NCBI GenBank assembly: GCA_016213645.1
Contig: JACQZY010000007.1
Location: 153,704-217,703, forward strand
Source: Actinomycetota bacterium
Lineage (GTDB): Bacteria > Actinomycetota > Thermoleophilia > Solirubrobacterales > JACPNS01
Direction: 5' to 3'
Length of the DNA: 64,000 nt
Part shown: one piece after another, positions 37,835 to 47,006 of the stretch
How the letters are laid out: every line of letters starts with the position of its first letter
Numbering within the stretch: the stretch's first letter is position 1
The notes under the pieces: model-generated
Database searches by the model: none
The model's input: only the letters and a program-made list of their open reading frames with translations
What the model was told of the DNA's origin: nothing
Translations under genes and position numbers: made by a program

Positions 37835-38257
37835 CTACTTCGACGCGTCGGCGCCGGCCTTCGCGCCCTGATCTCCGGCGGTCTTCCCGGCGACGGAGCC
37901 AACGTAGGCCGCGACATCGCGCGCGTCGCTTCCGCTGACAATGTCGGCCGGCATTCGCAGGCTCTTGTCGAATGTCTTCGACGGATCCTTGATCTGACCA
38001 AGCACGACGCCTTGGATCGTGGCGCTGTTCATGCCGTCGGCGCGAGATTGCCTGAAGGCATTGTCCAGATCCGGACCCACCACGCCCTGCGCGTTCGCGT
38101 CGGCAAGCTTGTGACAGGCGCCGCATTTGTCGGCGAAAAGTTGTTTGCCGTTTGTGAGGTCGGCCTTCGAGTCGTTGCCGCAGCCGGCAGACCCCACGGC
38201 GGCGGCCAGCCCGCCGACGACCAAGAGTGTTTTGGGAATAAGTTTTGATTTATCCAT
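37835..38257 (-). CDS. Lipoprotein cytochrome c
   Basis: A 140-residue protein with a lipoprotein signal peptide (helix followed by GSAGC, lipidated cysteine at about residue 26) and one class I cytochrome c domain. The heme site is CGACH, and a later RMP supplies the probable axial methionine. The C-terminus is Ala/Gly/Lys-rich. The ATG at 38257 was chosen because it gives a normal lipoprotein signal. It converges on the caa3 operon and is a good candidate for a membrane-tethered electron carrier to that oxidase. Confidence 0.9.
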   Translation of the reverse strand: MDKSKLIPKTLLVVGGLAAAVGSAGCGNDSKADLTNGKQLFADKCGACHKLADANAQGVVGPDLDNAFRQSRADGMNSATIQGVVLGQIKDPSKTFDKSLRMPADIVSGSDARDVAAYVGSVAGKTAGDQGAKAGADASK

Positions 38258-38487
38258 AGTTGGCGCGAAGATTACCCGCCGCACGGGCGGTACGCGCCGA
38301 AACTCGACAGATTTCCGTCGTTCGCGTCCGGCGGTCGTCGTCGCTTAGAAGCAAGGACCGCCTACGCCGCGACTGAGACATACAGAGGCCGCGAAGGCGA
38401 TCGGTACGAGATTTCGCCGTGGTCGCCGCAGCGGCACGCGGCCGCCGAGCGAAACACGCGAGGCAAGTGAGGGAAGTGAGGCACGCG

Positions 38488-40158
38488 TTACGGGCGCCGT
38501 AGCGACCCATGGTCGCCGGTGATCGCCGCGACCGCCTCTCGCGCGACTCCGGCCCACGAGAACTCCGCGCGCGCGGTCTCCGTCAGCCGCACCGCCAGAT
38601 CGGCGCGAGTGTGACGATCCAGCCCCAGTAGCCCGTTGATCCTGCTGGCGAGGTGCTCGACCGCAAGGTCGCCCAGCCTGAACGACAACAGCGATGCAAC
38701 GACGCCGGAAAGCTTCTTCTCCAGCACGCTGGTGACCTCGGCGAGTCCGGAATGATTGGCGCAGACGGGAGGCACGCCGCAGGCAGCCGCTTCTGCCGCG
38801 ACCATGCCAAAGGCCTCAGGAAAAGTACTCGGAACAACCTGCACCGACGCCGCGGGAATCACGTCGGCCAGCGAGTCATGTTCGAGCCGCCCAAACCAAT
38901 GCACACGTTCGCGCATGCCGGATGCAGCCGCGACATACGCGTCGCGCGCGTCTCCTTTAAGCGAGTCGAAAAACACCCCCAGGTGATGAAGCGAATCCGC
39001 CGAGCCGCCTTCATAAGCGCGCCCGCCGGCGGCAATGCGACGGGCCGTGTCCAGTTCGCCCGCCGAGAGCGCCGCAAGCAGCATCTCCAGTCCCTCCCGA
39101 TAAGCGCCGAATCCGGTGATCGCGAGGCGCGCGCGCGGGTGGCGATACAGCACCAGCGGCCACGACGCCAGCAAAAGATCCACGCCCTTGGAGACGATCA
39201 GCTTGCCCACGTAGAGCACGATCGGATCCTCCGTCTGCGCTGCGAGTGACCGCAGCACCTGCGGCGCGTCGGCGTCGATGCCCGCGGTGTCGTAGCCGGC
39301 ATGCAGCGCGCCAAGTTCCGTTGCCACCTGCTCGTGAGGAGGCGGCTCCGCGCCGCTGACACGACCGTAGAGCGCCGCCACGGCCACCGCTGCGCCGGGC
39401 CCGTAACCGCGTCTGGGCAACGATTCCACGCGCTCCGCGGCCGCCAGCAGGCCGGCGCGCGCGGCGTCCTCGTCGCGTGGTCCGAATCGCTCCACGTCCA
39501 CACCGGGCGGCCCGAGAAAAGTCCGGTTCTCAAGGCCCTCGATCTTGACCGTGTCCCACATTCGCTCCGCGATGTGGCGAGAGCCCACCAGCGCCGTACG
39601 GCAACGCGACAGACCCTCCACCGCGTACGGCAGAAAGCGCGGATTCGTGCGCACGGTGTATTCCATCGCGCTGCCGTGGACTTTCACTGCGTACGGCACA
39701 CCCTCCGGCAGCGCCCGCGCCAAAATGCTTGGGCCCATCACCATGTGATTTGCCAAGGCGGCGTCGGGCGGCGCGGCGTCGCACACGTCACGCACGGCTT
39801 CGATGTTGTGCCGCAGATACGTGGCGAGTTCCTCGTCCGTCAAGTCCGGAAACGGCTTTGCGATCACACCTTCATAACGATCGGCCACGTAGACGGGCAG
39901 CAGACCTCCAAGCTCGGGCCGGTACACCGTGCAACTCCCCCGCCCTTCCACACGCTCGCGCTGGAGTCGCGAGACTAAAAGCTCACCGTCGCGCCAGGTA
40001 CCGATCGCGTCCACGAACTCCATTTCTTCGGGCGCCCTGTCCTGGCACAGCAGGTGTACGTCGTGCCCGGCCGCGGCCAGCGCCTTCGCCAGCTCCGCGT
40101 TGTAGACGTTGCTGCCGGTCCCGCGCAGCAGGTACCCGTGAAAGATCAGAACCCGCAT
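38488..40158 (-). CDS. Family 4-like glycosyltransferase
   Basis: A 556-residue GT-B glycosyltransferase. The N-terminal domain begins MRVLIFHGYLLRGTGSNVYN, with the glycine-rich acceptor-side loop. The C-terminal domain carries YVGKLIVSKGVDLLLASWPL and the nucleotide-sugar site STFPEAFGMVAAEAAACG, whose two glutamates fit the GT4 EX7E motif. It is about 150 residues longer than most GT4 enzymes because of an insert between the two domains (about residues 230-310) and another near 365-415. Donor and acceptor are unknown. The ATG at 40158 was chosen because the upstream part of the open frame is not protein-like. Confidence 0.87.
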   Translation of the reverse strand: MRVLIFHGYLLRGTGSNVYNAELAKALAAAGHDVHLLCQDRAPEEMEFVDAIGTWRDGELLVSRLQRERVEGRGSCTVYRPELGGLLPVYVADRYEGVIAKPFPDLTDEELATYLRHNIEAVRDVCDAAPPDAALANHMVMGPSILARALPEGVPYAVKVHGSAMEYTVRTNPRFLPYAVEGLSRCRTALVGSRHIAERMWDTVKIEGLENRTFLGPPGVDVERFGPRDEDAARAGLLAAAERVESLPRRGYGPGAAVAVAALYGRVSGAEPPPHEQVATELGALHAGYDTAGIDADAPQVLRSLAAQTEDPIVLYVGKLIVSKGVDLLLASWPLVLYRHPRARLAITGFGAYREGLEMLLAALSAGELDTARRIAAGGRAYEGGSADSLHHLGVFFDSLKGDARDAYVAAASGMRERVHWFGRLEHDSLADVIPAASVQVVPSTFPEAFGMVAAEAAACGVPPVCANHSGLAEVTSVLEKKLSGVVASLLSFRLGDLAVEHLASRINGLLGLDRHTRADLAVRLTETARAEFSWAGVAREAVAAITGDHGSLRRP

Positions 40159-40342
40159 TCCTTCGCGAATATAGAGCGACCGCCAGCCGGCGGGCCGGAG
40201 ACGGCGGACAAACGGCGTATCAGCAACGACGATTGGTCGAGGCGGCAAGCGGTCCGTCCACCGGACACAAGCCACCCGCGTCAACGCCGCCGAACACAAG
40301 GTCCCCGAATTCACGCCTCGCGCGCTGATATTCTGCCGCCTC

Positions 40343-40630
40343 GTGAACGAGTCACAGAAACTTCATCTTCGCTCCGCCGGTTACCAGCGCAGCATCGTCG
40401 TCGATGACGACGGTTCCAAGTACGTCGACCGGCAGTCCGGCACACCGTTCAAAGTGCTTGGCACGGTCTTGCCGCTGGCGCCGTCCACCTCCGATCTTCC
40501 GTGGGCGGAAGAAAACCTGCGGCTCTGCGGTTGCTCGCGGGAACAGCTTGTGCAGCGTGACGTAAACGACTGCCCGTACTGCGATCGCCGCCTGCCGGCG
40601 GCGGCCGAAGCGCCCGGCAATGCCGGCTGA
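40343..40630 (+). CDS. Small protein with a CxC/CPYC zinc-ribbon-like site (95 aa)
   Basis: A 95-residue protein starting at GTG 40343. Its C-terminal part holds four cysteines as CGC and CPYC, about 15 residues apart, which could bind one zinc ion. The N-terminal half (SIVVDDDGSKYVDRQSGTPF) looks like a small beta fold. I do not recognise the family. It overlaps the start of the following lipoprotein gene by 11 bp, so the two are likely co-translated. Confidence 0.65.
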   Translation: MNESQKLHLRSAGYQRSIVVDDDGSKYVDRQSGTPFKVLGTVLPLAPSTSDLPWAEENLRLCGCSREQLVQRDVNDCPYCDRRLPAAAEAPGNAG

Positions 40631-41045
40631 TCGCACGCACAGCCCGCTGGTTACGCAAGAGCGCGCTCACGCGCCTCGCCGCTCCGGCCTGAGGGGCCGT
40701 ATCGGCGGCAAGTCGGCGCTGTTTGCGTGCGCTTTGTTTCTCGCCCTCGCCGCGGGCGGTTGCGGCAGCGACCAGCCGGCCTCGGAGCAGTCCCTTCCGG
40801 ACCGCCCCAAGCTGACCGTCCCCGACGGAACCGTCGAGGCCGATAAGTCGAAATCCGACGGCTCCTCCGGCGAGACCGGTTCCACGAGCACCGACGCTTC
40901 GGCAGACAGCGGCACCGCGACAGACTCCGGCGGCGCTGGCACAGGCGGCACGACCACCGGCCAAAACACCGGCGGCCAAGGAACCGGGCAGGACCAAACT
41001 ACGACGACGCCCCAGGACACGGGCGGCGCCGCTCCCGGCAACTGA
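40620..41045 (+). CDS. Lipoprotein with a Thr/Gly/Ser/Asp-rich tail
   Basis: A 141-residue protein with a basic N-terminus, a hydrophobic segment and a lipobox ending LALAAGGC, so it is probably lipidated at about C48 and anchored outside the membrane. The rest is low complexity (Gly, Thr, Asp, Ser, Gln) with no domain, similar in style to cell-wall-spanning spacer regions. The start is the ATG at 40620, inside the end of the previous gene. Function is unknown. Confidence 0.7.
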   Translation: MPADRTHSPLVTQERAHAPRRSGLRGRIGGKSALFACALFLALAAGGCGSDQPASEQSLPDRPKLTVPDGTVEADKSKSDGSSGETGSTSTDASADSGTATDSGGAGTGGTTTGQNTGGQGTGQDQTTTTPQDTGGAAPGN

Positions 41046-41149
41046 GCTCCCGCGCATCGAACGCGCGGAGCCTGAGTACTCTTCGGCCGGACCGGCACCC
41101 CGTCGCCAAGTCCGTTCGGCTAATTCTGCACTGAGTTGCGGCCCCGAGT

Positions 41150-41205
41150 TGTCCATAACACCGCTTTGGAGATCATTTCAGCATTGGTCCAAGACGTTAT
41201 GGACA
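41150..41205. promoter_or_regulatory. Nested inverted repeat in the 347-bp gap before the double-GGDEF gene
   Basis: The gap 41046-41392 has no credible gene. It contains a perfect 10-bp inverted repeat, TGTCCATAAC (41150-41159) and GTTATGGACA (41196-41205). Nested inside is TTGGA (41166-41170) with TCCAA (41188-41192). It could form a two-part RNA hairpin or serve as an operator for the downstream gene. Confidence 0.5.
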
Positions 41206-41392
41206 CTTCGGCAAAACCCACGCCACCCCTTGGCAGAGCGGTTTTCGGCGAAACAAAACGCCGGTGACGACTCGCCCACTGGACAAACGTCCGAACTGCC
41301 GATGCACCTAGCCCCGCCATCCCCCAGACTGACGATAAACCGGGCATAGGCAGGGAAGCCAATCGCCCAAGGCAGGCGGGAAGAAAAGGCGC

Positions 41393-43579
41393 ATGAGGCG
41401 CAACAGGGACATGCCGTCGAACGACGGAACAACGGCCGCGCATGACGGCCACGACGACGACCAGGGATACTTCGGCAGCATCGGCCTGCCTGAGACCGTT
41501 GGCTGGTACGTATCGGCCGCGCTCTACTGGATCGCGGGTCTGGCGGTGCTCGTGATCGAGCGTGTCGACAGCGACGCGATCGACCCGATTGTGGGCATCC
41601 TCGCCACGGTCACGCTCGCGGTGGTTCCGCTTCTGGTGCTCGGCGCCCGTTACATGCCGCACGTCTGGTGGGGACCGTACGTCCGCATCACGCTGCCGCT
41701 GTTCATTCTCGCGATCGGCGCGATCGCCTTGCAAGACAAGATCGCCGCACTTGTGCTGATCACGCTTTTTCCCGTACTCGCGGTGGCGTACCTGCACGAA
41801 CCGAAGATCTCGCTTGCGTACTGTGCCCTGGGAATCATCAACATCGTCGGCGCGCTCGCGCTGTTCGACGCGTCCCCCTCCAAATGGGCGCGGGTCGTCG
41901 TGCTCGGCGGCTCGCTGAGCGCGGTCACATACGGCCTGATCTTCGCGCAGCAACGACTGCGAAAGATCGTCGCGAAAAACCTCAAGCTTTCGGTGACCGA
42001 CCCGTTGACGGGCCTCGCGAACGTGCGACGCCTTCAGGAGCGGCTCGTACACGACGTCCAGCGCGCCGCTCGAAGCGGTGATCAGATCGTGATCTTCGCG
42101 ATCGATCTCGACGACTTCAAGCTTGTCAACGACGACTTCAGCTACGAACTCGGGGACCGCGTGCTTCGCGCGGTAGCGACGGCGCTCGCGGATGAAATGC
42201 AGCCCGGCGATCTGCTCGCGCGGCGCGGCGGTGACGAGTTCGCCGTACTGACGCTGAGAACTCCGGAACGGGACCTTGACGAGTTCGGGCGCCGCATCGA
42301 GCAGTCGATCGCGCGCGCCAGACTGGCGGTCTGCCCCGAGATCAACCCGCGCGCGTCGGTCAGCCGCATCGAGCACCTTCCCGGCGAACTGCCGGCGGAA
42401 TTTCTTGCCAGAGTCGATGAAGGCCTGCACGAGGCAAAGCTCGACGCGCACCCGGAACGGCGCGAAGTCGATACGCCGATCTCGCTGACCACCGATTCTC
42501 CGGATGCCGTCGACGGCGAGTCCGCCGACGAACGGGGCGGAGCGCCCGCGCGCATCGCCAGAATCGGATCTACCGACCGCAAGTCCGACAGCAACGCGGC
42601 GTGGAGCTTTATCGCGGCCGCTTCGATCGTTCAACCGGCCTTGCTCGCCGCCGTGGCGTGGACCGGACTCGCTCCGGACTTGAGCGGCCCGGCGTTCGTT
42701 GCGAGCGTGGTCGGATGTGTGATTTGCTCGGTCTTTTCGCTGTTTGGCCGCCGACGCGGGCTGCGCCTACGCTGGGTCCACTTGCCGCTTGGCGTTTCGA
42801 CGCTGCTGATGACCGTCGCCATCGCGAGCGCCGATCAGTCGCGCGAGGCCCTGCTGGAGCTTTACGCGATCCAGCCGCCGCTGGCGATCTACATTCTCGG
42901 GCGGCTCGACGCCGTGCCCTACGTGGCGGCAAGCGCGTATTTCTACTCCTTCTTCCTGGTTTCGAGCGACTATCCAAACGCGCTCATCCGCATTTTGATC
43001 TTCGTCGGCGCAATCAGCGTGCTGTGCCTGATGCTGGTTAAGGGGCAGCTTGCGGTACGCGAGTTCACGCGGAAGACGCGCGAGCTGTCACTTGTGGACC
43101 CGCTGACGGGGGTCGGAAACCTACGCGCCCTGAGGCGCCGGGTCGAAGACGAGGTGGATCTCTGCATCCTGAACGGCGATGGCCTGGCGATGATGGTGAT
43201 CGACCTCGACGGATTCAAGTTCGTGAACGACAGATTCAGTCACACACTCGGCGACTCCGTGCTGATCGAGAGCGCAAACGCGATGCGCTCGATCGTGCGA
43301 GAAGACGAGCTTGTCGCGCGCCGTGGCGGCGACGAGTTCGCGATCGTCTGTTCGGCTCGCGACCGGTCCGAGATCGGGGCACTTGCGGAACGCGCCGCGA
43401 GTGCGATATCGGACGCGCGAGCTCGGCTGACATCCGGCATTCCGACTACGGCGACGGTTCGCTACATCTTCTGGAACGAGGATGAAAGTGCGGATGAGTT
43501 CATGCGCCGCGCCGACATCGAATTGCACGACGCGAAAAACCTGCGCGACTCCGGCTCCACGCGAGCGATCGGCGCGTAG
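41393..43579 (+). CDS. Membrane protein with two GGDEF domains (double diguanylate cyclase-like)
   Basis: A 728-residue protein built as two copies of the same plan: a block of about five to six membrane helices followed by a GGDEF domain. The first GGDEF domain follows SVTDPLTGLANVRRL and has ARRGGDEFAV. After a linker of about 60 residues and a second helix block, the other follows SLVDPLTGVGNLRAL and has ARRGGDEFAI. Both keep the GGDEF active-site residues, so each could make cyclic di-GMP, which needs two GGDEF domains facing each other. An intramolecular pair would remove the need for dimerisation. No EAL or known sensor domain is present. The start ATG at 41393 could instead be the one at 41411. 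Confidence 0.88.
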   Translation: MRRNRDMPSNDGTTAAHDGHDDDQGYFGSIGLPETVGWYVSAALYWIAGLAVLVIERVDSDAIDPIVGILATVTLAVVPLLVLGARYMPHVWWGPYVRITLPLFILAIGAIALQDKIAALVLITLFPVLAVAYLHEPKISLAYCALGIINIVGALALFDASPSKWARVVVLGGSLSAVTYGLIFAQQRLRKIVAKNLKLSVTDPLTGLANVRRLQERLVHDVQRAARSGDQIVIFAIDLDDFKLVNDDFSYELGDRVLRAVATALADEMQPGDLLARRGGDEFAVLTLRTPERDLDEFGRRIEQSIARARLAVCPEINPRASVSRIEHLPGELPAEFLARVDEGLHEAKLDAHPERREVDTPISLTTDSPDAVDGESADERGGAPARIARIGSTDRKSDSNAAWSFIAAASIVQPALLAAVAWTGLAPDLSGPAFVASVVGCVICSVFSLFGRRRGLRLRWVHLPLGVSTLLMTVAIASADQSREALLELYAIQPPLAIYILGRLDAVPYVAASAYFYSFFLVSSDYPNALIRILIFVGAISVLCLMLVKGQLAVREFTRKTRELSLVDPLTGVGNLRALRRRVEDEVDLCILNGDGLAMMVIDLDGFKFVNDRFSHTLGDSVLIESANAMRSIVREDELVARRGGDEFAIVCSARDRSEIGALAERAASAISDARARLTSGIPTTATVRYIFWNEDESADEFMRRADIELHDAKNLRDSGSTRAIGA

Positions 43580-43603
43580 GCGAACTAGTCGCCCACCGCC
43601 GGA

Positions 43604-44308
43604 CTACTTACTGGTCGTCACCGGATTCGTGATGATCGTCGCGTGGTACAGAATGCGGGCGTTCTTGTAGCCGCAGCCGTACGAACGAATTTCTCCGACC
43701 GTTTCGTGCGCGGCCGGCGTCTCAACGTCGTCGCACTCCTTCGATCCGCGGCTCGCGCGCCAAACGGTGTTCGCGTCGACGGCCGTCGAGAAAGCAGGCA
43801 TCCACGTGTCGGTGGTGACCGCAACCACATCGTTCTTCTTCACCGTCAGCGACTGCTTCAGCGGGAACGTGGGCTCGCTGCCGAGATAGCGGGAAAGCTC
43901 AATTCGCTCGCTCTTACCGGCAAGCACGTAACGGTATTTCACGCCGCGGCGCGGTCGCGGTCGCAGGATCGACACCTGGGCCGAGGGCGGACCGCCGCGG
44001 TTCTCGTTGAAGTACTTGATCTCGTCCTTGGAGTTCTGCGGCAGGTTCAGCGTAATCGCGACCAATTTGCCGTTGGCGGTGACCCGGAAGGGATTCTTCT
44101 GGTCGCCGATTTGAATCTGATACCCGCTGATCTGTGCGATCACTCGGCAGTTGTCCTTGTGCGGACAAGCCGGAGCCGGGTACGAATCGGTCTGGCCGAT
44201 CTCGATCAGCTTGGCGCTCGCCGGTACGGCGACGATCGCAAAAACCGCCAGTACGGCGGCCGTGACGCGCGTTCGGCGCGTATTGAAAATGTGCTTGAGT
44301 GAGTTCAT
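43604..44308 (-). CDS. Secreted protein of unknown function
   Basis: A 234-residue protein with a clear signal peptide (basic start, hydrophobic core, cleavage after VPASA at about residue 32). The mature part begins KLIEIGQTDSYPAPACPHKDNC and is rich in beta-type segments; it has four cysteines that may form disulfides. I do not recognise a catalytic motif. It converges on the double-GGDEF gene with only 24 bp between the stops. A small inverted repeat (GGCGA...TCGCC, 43579-43593) lies in that gap. Confidence 0.75.
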   Translation of the reverse strand: MNSLKHIFNTRRTRVTAAVLAVFAIVAVPASAKLIEIGQTDSYPAPACPHKDNCRVIAQISGYQIQIGDQKNPFRVTANGKLVAITLNLPQNSKDEIKYFNENRGGPPSAQVSILRPRPRRGVKYRYVLAGKSERIELSRYLGSEPTFPLKQSLTVKKNDVVAVTTDTWMPAFSTAVDANTVWRASRGSKECDDVETPAAHETVGEIRSYGCGYKNARILYHATIITNPVTTSK

Positions 44309-44417
44309 TACCGCTTAGAACACCCTGCAAAACGGAAGTTGCGCCGTGAATAATACGCGGACGGCGCGATTTTCGGACCGAACGTGCAATCACGTTCCCG
44401 CAATAGACTGCCGCGCG

Positions 44418-45440
44418 ATGGCCGGTGTGATCGAGGTTGCCGCGCTTCAGCGCATGTTCAAAGGCCCGGCGGGCGAGCCTCTGCCGGCGGTCGATGGCGT
44501 CAGCCTGCGCGTGGAAGACGGCGAAGTTTACGGTTTTCTTGGACCCAACGGCGCCGGCAAAACAACACTCGTGCGCATGCTCGTCACGCTGTTGAGGCCC
44601 AGCGGAGGCACCGCCACCGTCGCCGGGCACGACATCAGACGCGAGCCGGCGGCAGTGCGCGCCGCGATCGGCGTGACTTTGCAGGAGGCCGCGCTGGACC
44701 CGCTGATGACCGGCTTCGAGCTGCTTTCGCTACAGGCCACTCTGCACGGTCTGCGCAAAGAGGCCGCCGCCGACAAGGCCGACGACTTGCTGGCGCGCGT
44801 CGATCTGACACAGGCGGGTGCCGCCCGCCTTGGCACTTATTCCGGAGGCATGCGGCGGCGGCTCGATTTGGCGATGTCGTTGATCCATGAACCGGGTGTG
44901 CTGTTTTTGGATGAGCCCACCACGGGACTGGATCCGATCAGCAGAAAGGTTCTTTGGGACGAAGTGCGCAGGCTAAACACCGCCGGCACGACCGTGTTCT
45001 TGACCACGCAATATCTTGAAGAGGCCGACGCCCTGGCCGACCGCGTGGGCATCATCGCCGCGGGGAAACTGGTTGCCGAGGGCACGCCGGCCGAATTGAA
45101 AACAAGCGTGGGCGCGTCGCGTCTGGAGATCACGATTCACGATCTCGAGACTCGCGCGGTCGCCCGCGACCTGCTTTCGCGGCAACGCGAACTGCTCGAT
45201 CCGCCGGCCGGCGTGAGCATCTGCCTTCAGCTTGAGCCCGGCGAAACCGCGCTGGCGCCCTATGTGGTGGCGCTTGATCAGGCGGGCGTCAACGTGGACC
45301 GGATCGACCTTGTCGAGCCGTCACTCGATGACGTCTTCCTGCTGAAAACCGGTCACCACTTCCCGTCCGACAGTGACAGTGCCGAGGGCGATGCGGCGGC
45401 GCCGTCCGAAACCGACACGACCGGGACGCCACACTCTTGA
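44418..45440 (+). CDS. ABC transporter ATP-binding protein, DrrA type
   Basis: A 340-residue ATPase of the drug-export (daunorubicin resistance) family. Motifs are intact: Walker A GPNGAGKTT, the Q-loop glutamine in VTLQEAALD, signature YSGGMRRRLD, Walker B VLFLDEPTTGLDP and switch histidine replaced by glutamine in LTTQYLEEAD, as is usual in DrrA. The C-terminal 90 residues form the typical DrrA extension. The ATG at 44418 was chosen because the family starts close to the first beta strand. Its stop overlaps the TTG of the first permease (TTGA). Confidence 0.92.
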   Translation: MAGVIEVAALQRMFKGPAGEPLPAVDGVSLRVEDGEVYGFLGPNGAGKTTLVRMLVTLLRPSGGTATVAGHDIRREPAAVRAAIGVTLQEAALDPLMTGFELLSLQATLHGLRKEAAADKADDLLARVDLTQAGAARLGTYSGGMRRRLDLAMSLIHEPGVLFLDEPTTGLDPISRKVLWDEVRRLNTAGTTVFLTTQYLEEADALADRVGIIAAGKLVAEGTPAELKTSVGASRLEITIHDLETRAVARDLLSRQRELLDPPAGVSICLQLEPGETALAPYVVALDQAGVNVDRIDLVEPSLDDVFLLKTGHHFPSDSDSAEGDAAAPSETDTTGTPHS

Positions 45441-46210
45441 TCGTTTTCGCGCGCATCGTCTGGGCGATCGCCAAGCGCTCGATCGTGCGCATCGCGCGGC
45501 GGCCGCAGTCGCTGATGCCGATTTTTCTTGTGCCGACGATGTTCCTTGCGGTGACTTCGGGTGGCGCGGCGCGGGCTGTTGATCTGCCTGGGTTTCCGCA
45601 GGTCGAAAGCTACTTTCACTTCGCGGTGGCCGGCGCGATCGTGCAGTCGACGATGCTCGGCGGCCTGATGACCGGTATCTCCACTTCGATCGACGTTGAC
45701 AGCGGTTTCTTCGACCGTTTGATCGTGGCGCCGGTGCCGCGCTCCGCGCTGGTTCTGGGCAGGGTGCTCGGCGGCGGCGTGGTGGCGGTCGGCCAGGCGT
45801 TGCTCTACCTGGCGTTGGCGGCGGCGTTTGGCGCGCCCGTTCGCGGCGGAATGGCGGGCGTGGCCGTAGTGATGATGCTGGCCTCGCTGTGCGCGGCCTC
45901 ACTGGGAGGACTGGCCACCGCGCTCGCGCTCCGCGCCCAGGCGCAGTGGGTGCAGGGCATGTTTCCGATCGTCTTCGTGGTCATCTTCCTGTCGTCGGCG
46001 TTCTTTCCGCGCGAGTTGCTGACCGGTCCGGCGGCCGCGATCGCCCGATACAACCCGATCAGCTACATCGCCGAAGGCATTCGCGAGCCGATCATCACGG
46101 GCCTCAACGCCACGATCGAGTTAAAGGCCTTCGCGGTCGCGGCGGCGTTGACGCTTGTGACCACGTTGGTCGCCGTCTGGTCGCTGCGCGTACGGCTGGG
46201 AACCGACTGA
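45437..46210 (+). CDS. ABC-2 type permease, first subunit
   Basis: A 257-residue membrane protein with six helices and the ABC-2 layout. A cytoplasmic segment FDRLIVAPVPRSALVLGRVLGGG follows the second helix, and RYNPISYIAEGIREPII comes before the last. It starts with TTG, overlapping the ATPase gene by 4 bp, and its stop overlaps the next permease start (TGATG). With its partner it should form a heterodimeric drug- or lipid-type exporter. Confidence 0.9.
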   Translation: MIVFARIVWAIAKRSIVRIARRPQSLMPIFLVPTMFLAVTSGGAARAVDLPGFPQVESYFHFAVAGAIVQSTMLGGLMTGISTSIDVDSGFFDRLIVAPVPRSALVLGRVLGGGVVAVGQALLYLALAAAFGAPVRGGMAGVAVVMMLASLCAASLGGLATALALRAQAQWVQGMFPIVFVVIFLSSAFFPRELLTGPAAAIARYNPISYIAEGIREPIITGLNATIELKAFAVAAALTLVTTLVAVWSLRVRLGTD

Positions 46211-46986
46211 TGGGCGACGGCTTTCGCGAGCATCTGCGACTGACTTGGGCGCTCGCCCGGCGCGGTCTGAACGAGGTCCTGCGCGTGCCCGGCGCCTCAA
46301 TTCCGGGCGTGATCGCACCGGCGATCTACATGCTCGGCGCATACTCGGTGTTCGGCCGTCTCAAGTTCCTGCCGGGATTCACGGCGGACCATTATCTTGA
46401 CTGGATTCTTCCGACCGGCTTCATTCAGGCCGCCGTCTTCACGGGTGCGGCGACCGGCGTGAACCTGGCACGCGACATCGAGGCCGGGTGGTTTGACCGC
46501 CTGTTGCTGGCTCCGGCGCCACGCTGGGTGCTGCTCGGCGGGGTTGTTTGCTCGGCGTCGATTCGCGTGCTGATGCCGTGTGTGCTGTTGATGGTGATCG
46601 GCTTTTCCGCCGGGGCCAGCTGGCCCGGACTCTCCGGACTGCTGATTTCGCTGGGGTTCGCAATGCTGCTTGCGGCGGCGATGGCGTGCTGGGCGGGCGG
46701 CCTGGCGATGAAGTTCAAGTCGCTTGACGCCGCGCCGCTGATGCAGTCGTCGGGCTTCATGTTGTTTCAGCTGACCGCGATCTTCGCGCCGATCGCGATG
46801 CTGGCGCCCTGGATGCGGGCGATCGCGCGCATGAATCCATTCCAGTATGCGCTGGAGGCGGTGCGCCAGGGCTACGTGGGAACGGTCAACTGGCACGACA
46901 CATGGCCCGGCCTTGTTGCGTCGGCCGGTCTGCTCGCGGCGGCGGCGAGTTTTGCGCTGTGGCGGATTCGCGCGATGGACGCGTGA
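46210..46986 (+). CDS. ABC-2 type permease, second subunit
   Basis: A 258-residue membrane protein paralogous to the one just upstream, with six helices, the segment WFDRLLLAPAPRWVLLGGVV, and ARMNPFQYALEAVRQGYVG before the last helix. The start is ATG 46210, which overlaps the previous stop. The three genes from 44418 to 46986 form one tightly coupled operon. The substrate is unknown. The gene converges on infA with 6 bp between the stops. Confidence 0.9.
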   Translation: MGDGFREHLRLTWALARRGLNEVLRVPGASIPGVIAPAIYMLGAYSVFGRLKFLPGFTADHYLDWILPTGFIQAAVFTGAATGVNLARDIEAGWFDRLLLAPAPRWVLLGGVVCSASIRVLMPCVLLMVIGFSAGASWPGLSGLLISLGFAMLLAAAMACWAGGLAMKFKSLDAAPLMQSSGFMLFQLTAIFAPIAMLAPWMRAIARMNPFQYALEAVRQGYVGTVNWHDTWPGLVASAGLLAAAASFALWRIRAMDA

Positions 46987-46988
46987 TG

Positions 46989-47006
46989 ACCGCTACTTGT
47001 AGCGGT
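46989..47006. terminator. Short hairpin across the convergent stops of the permease and infA
   Basis: ACCGCTA and TAGCGGT form a 7-bp perfect stem around the tetraloop CTTG, a stable loop type. It covers the last codons of infA and the gap to the permease stop. It may end transcription in both directions. There is no T tract. Confidence 0.45.

Noticed and set aside
41120..42634. A 504-residue minus-strand frame
   Set aside because: Antisense to the first half of the double-GGDEF gene. High GC content keeps many such frames open, and the product is Arg-rich with no domain.
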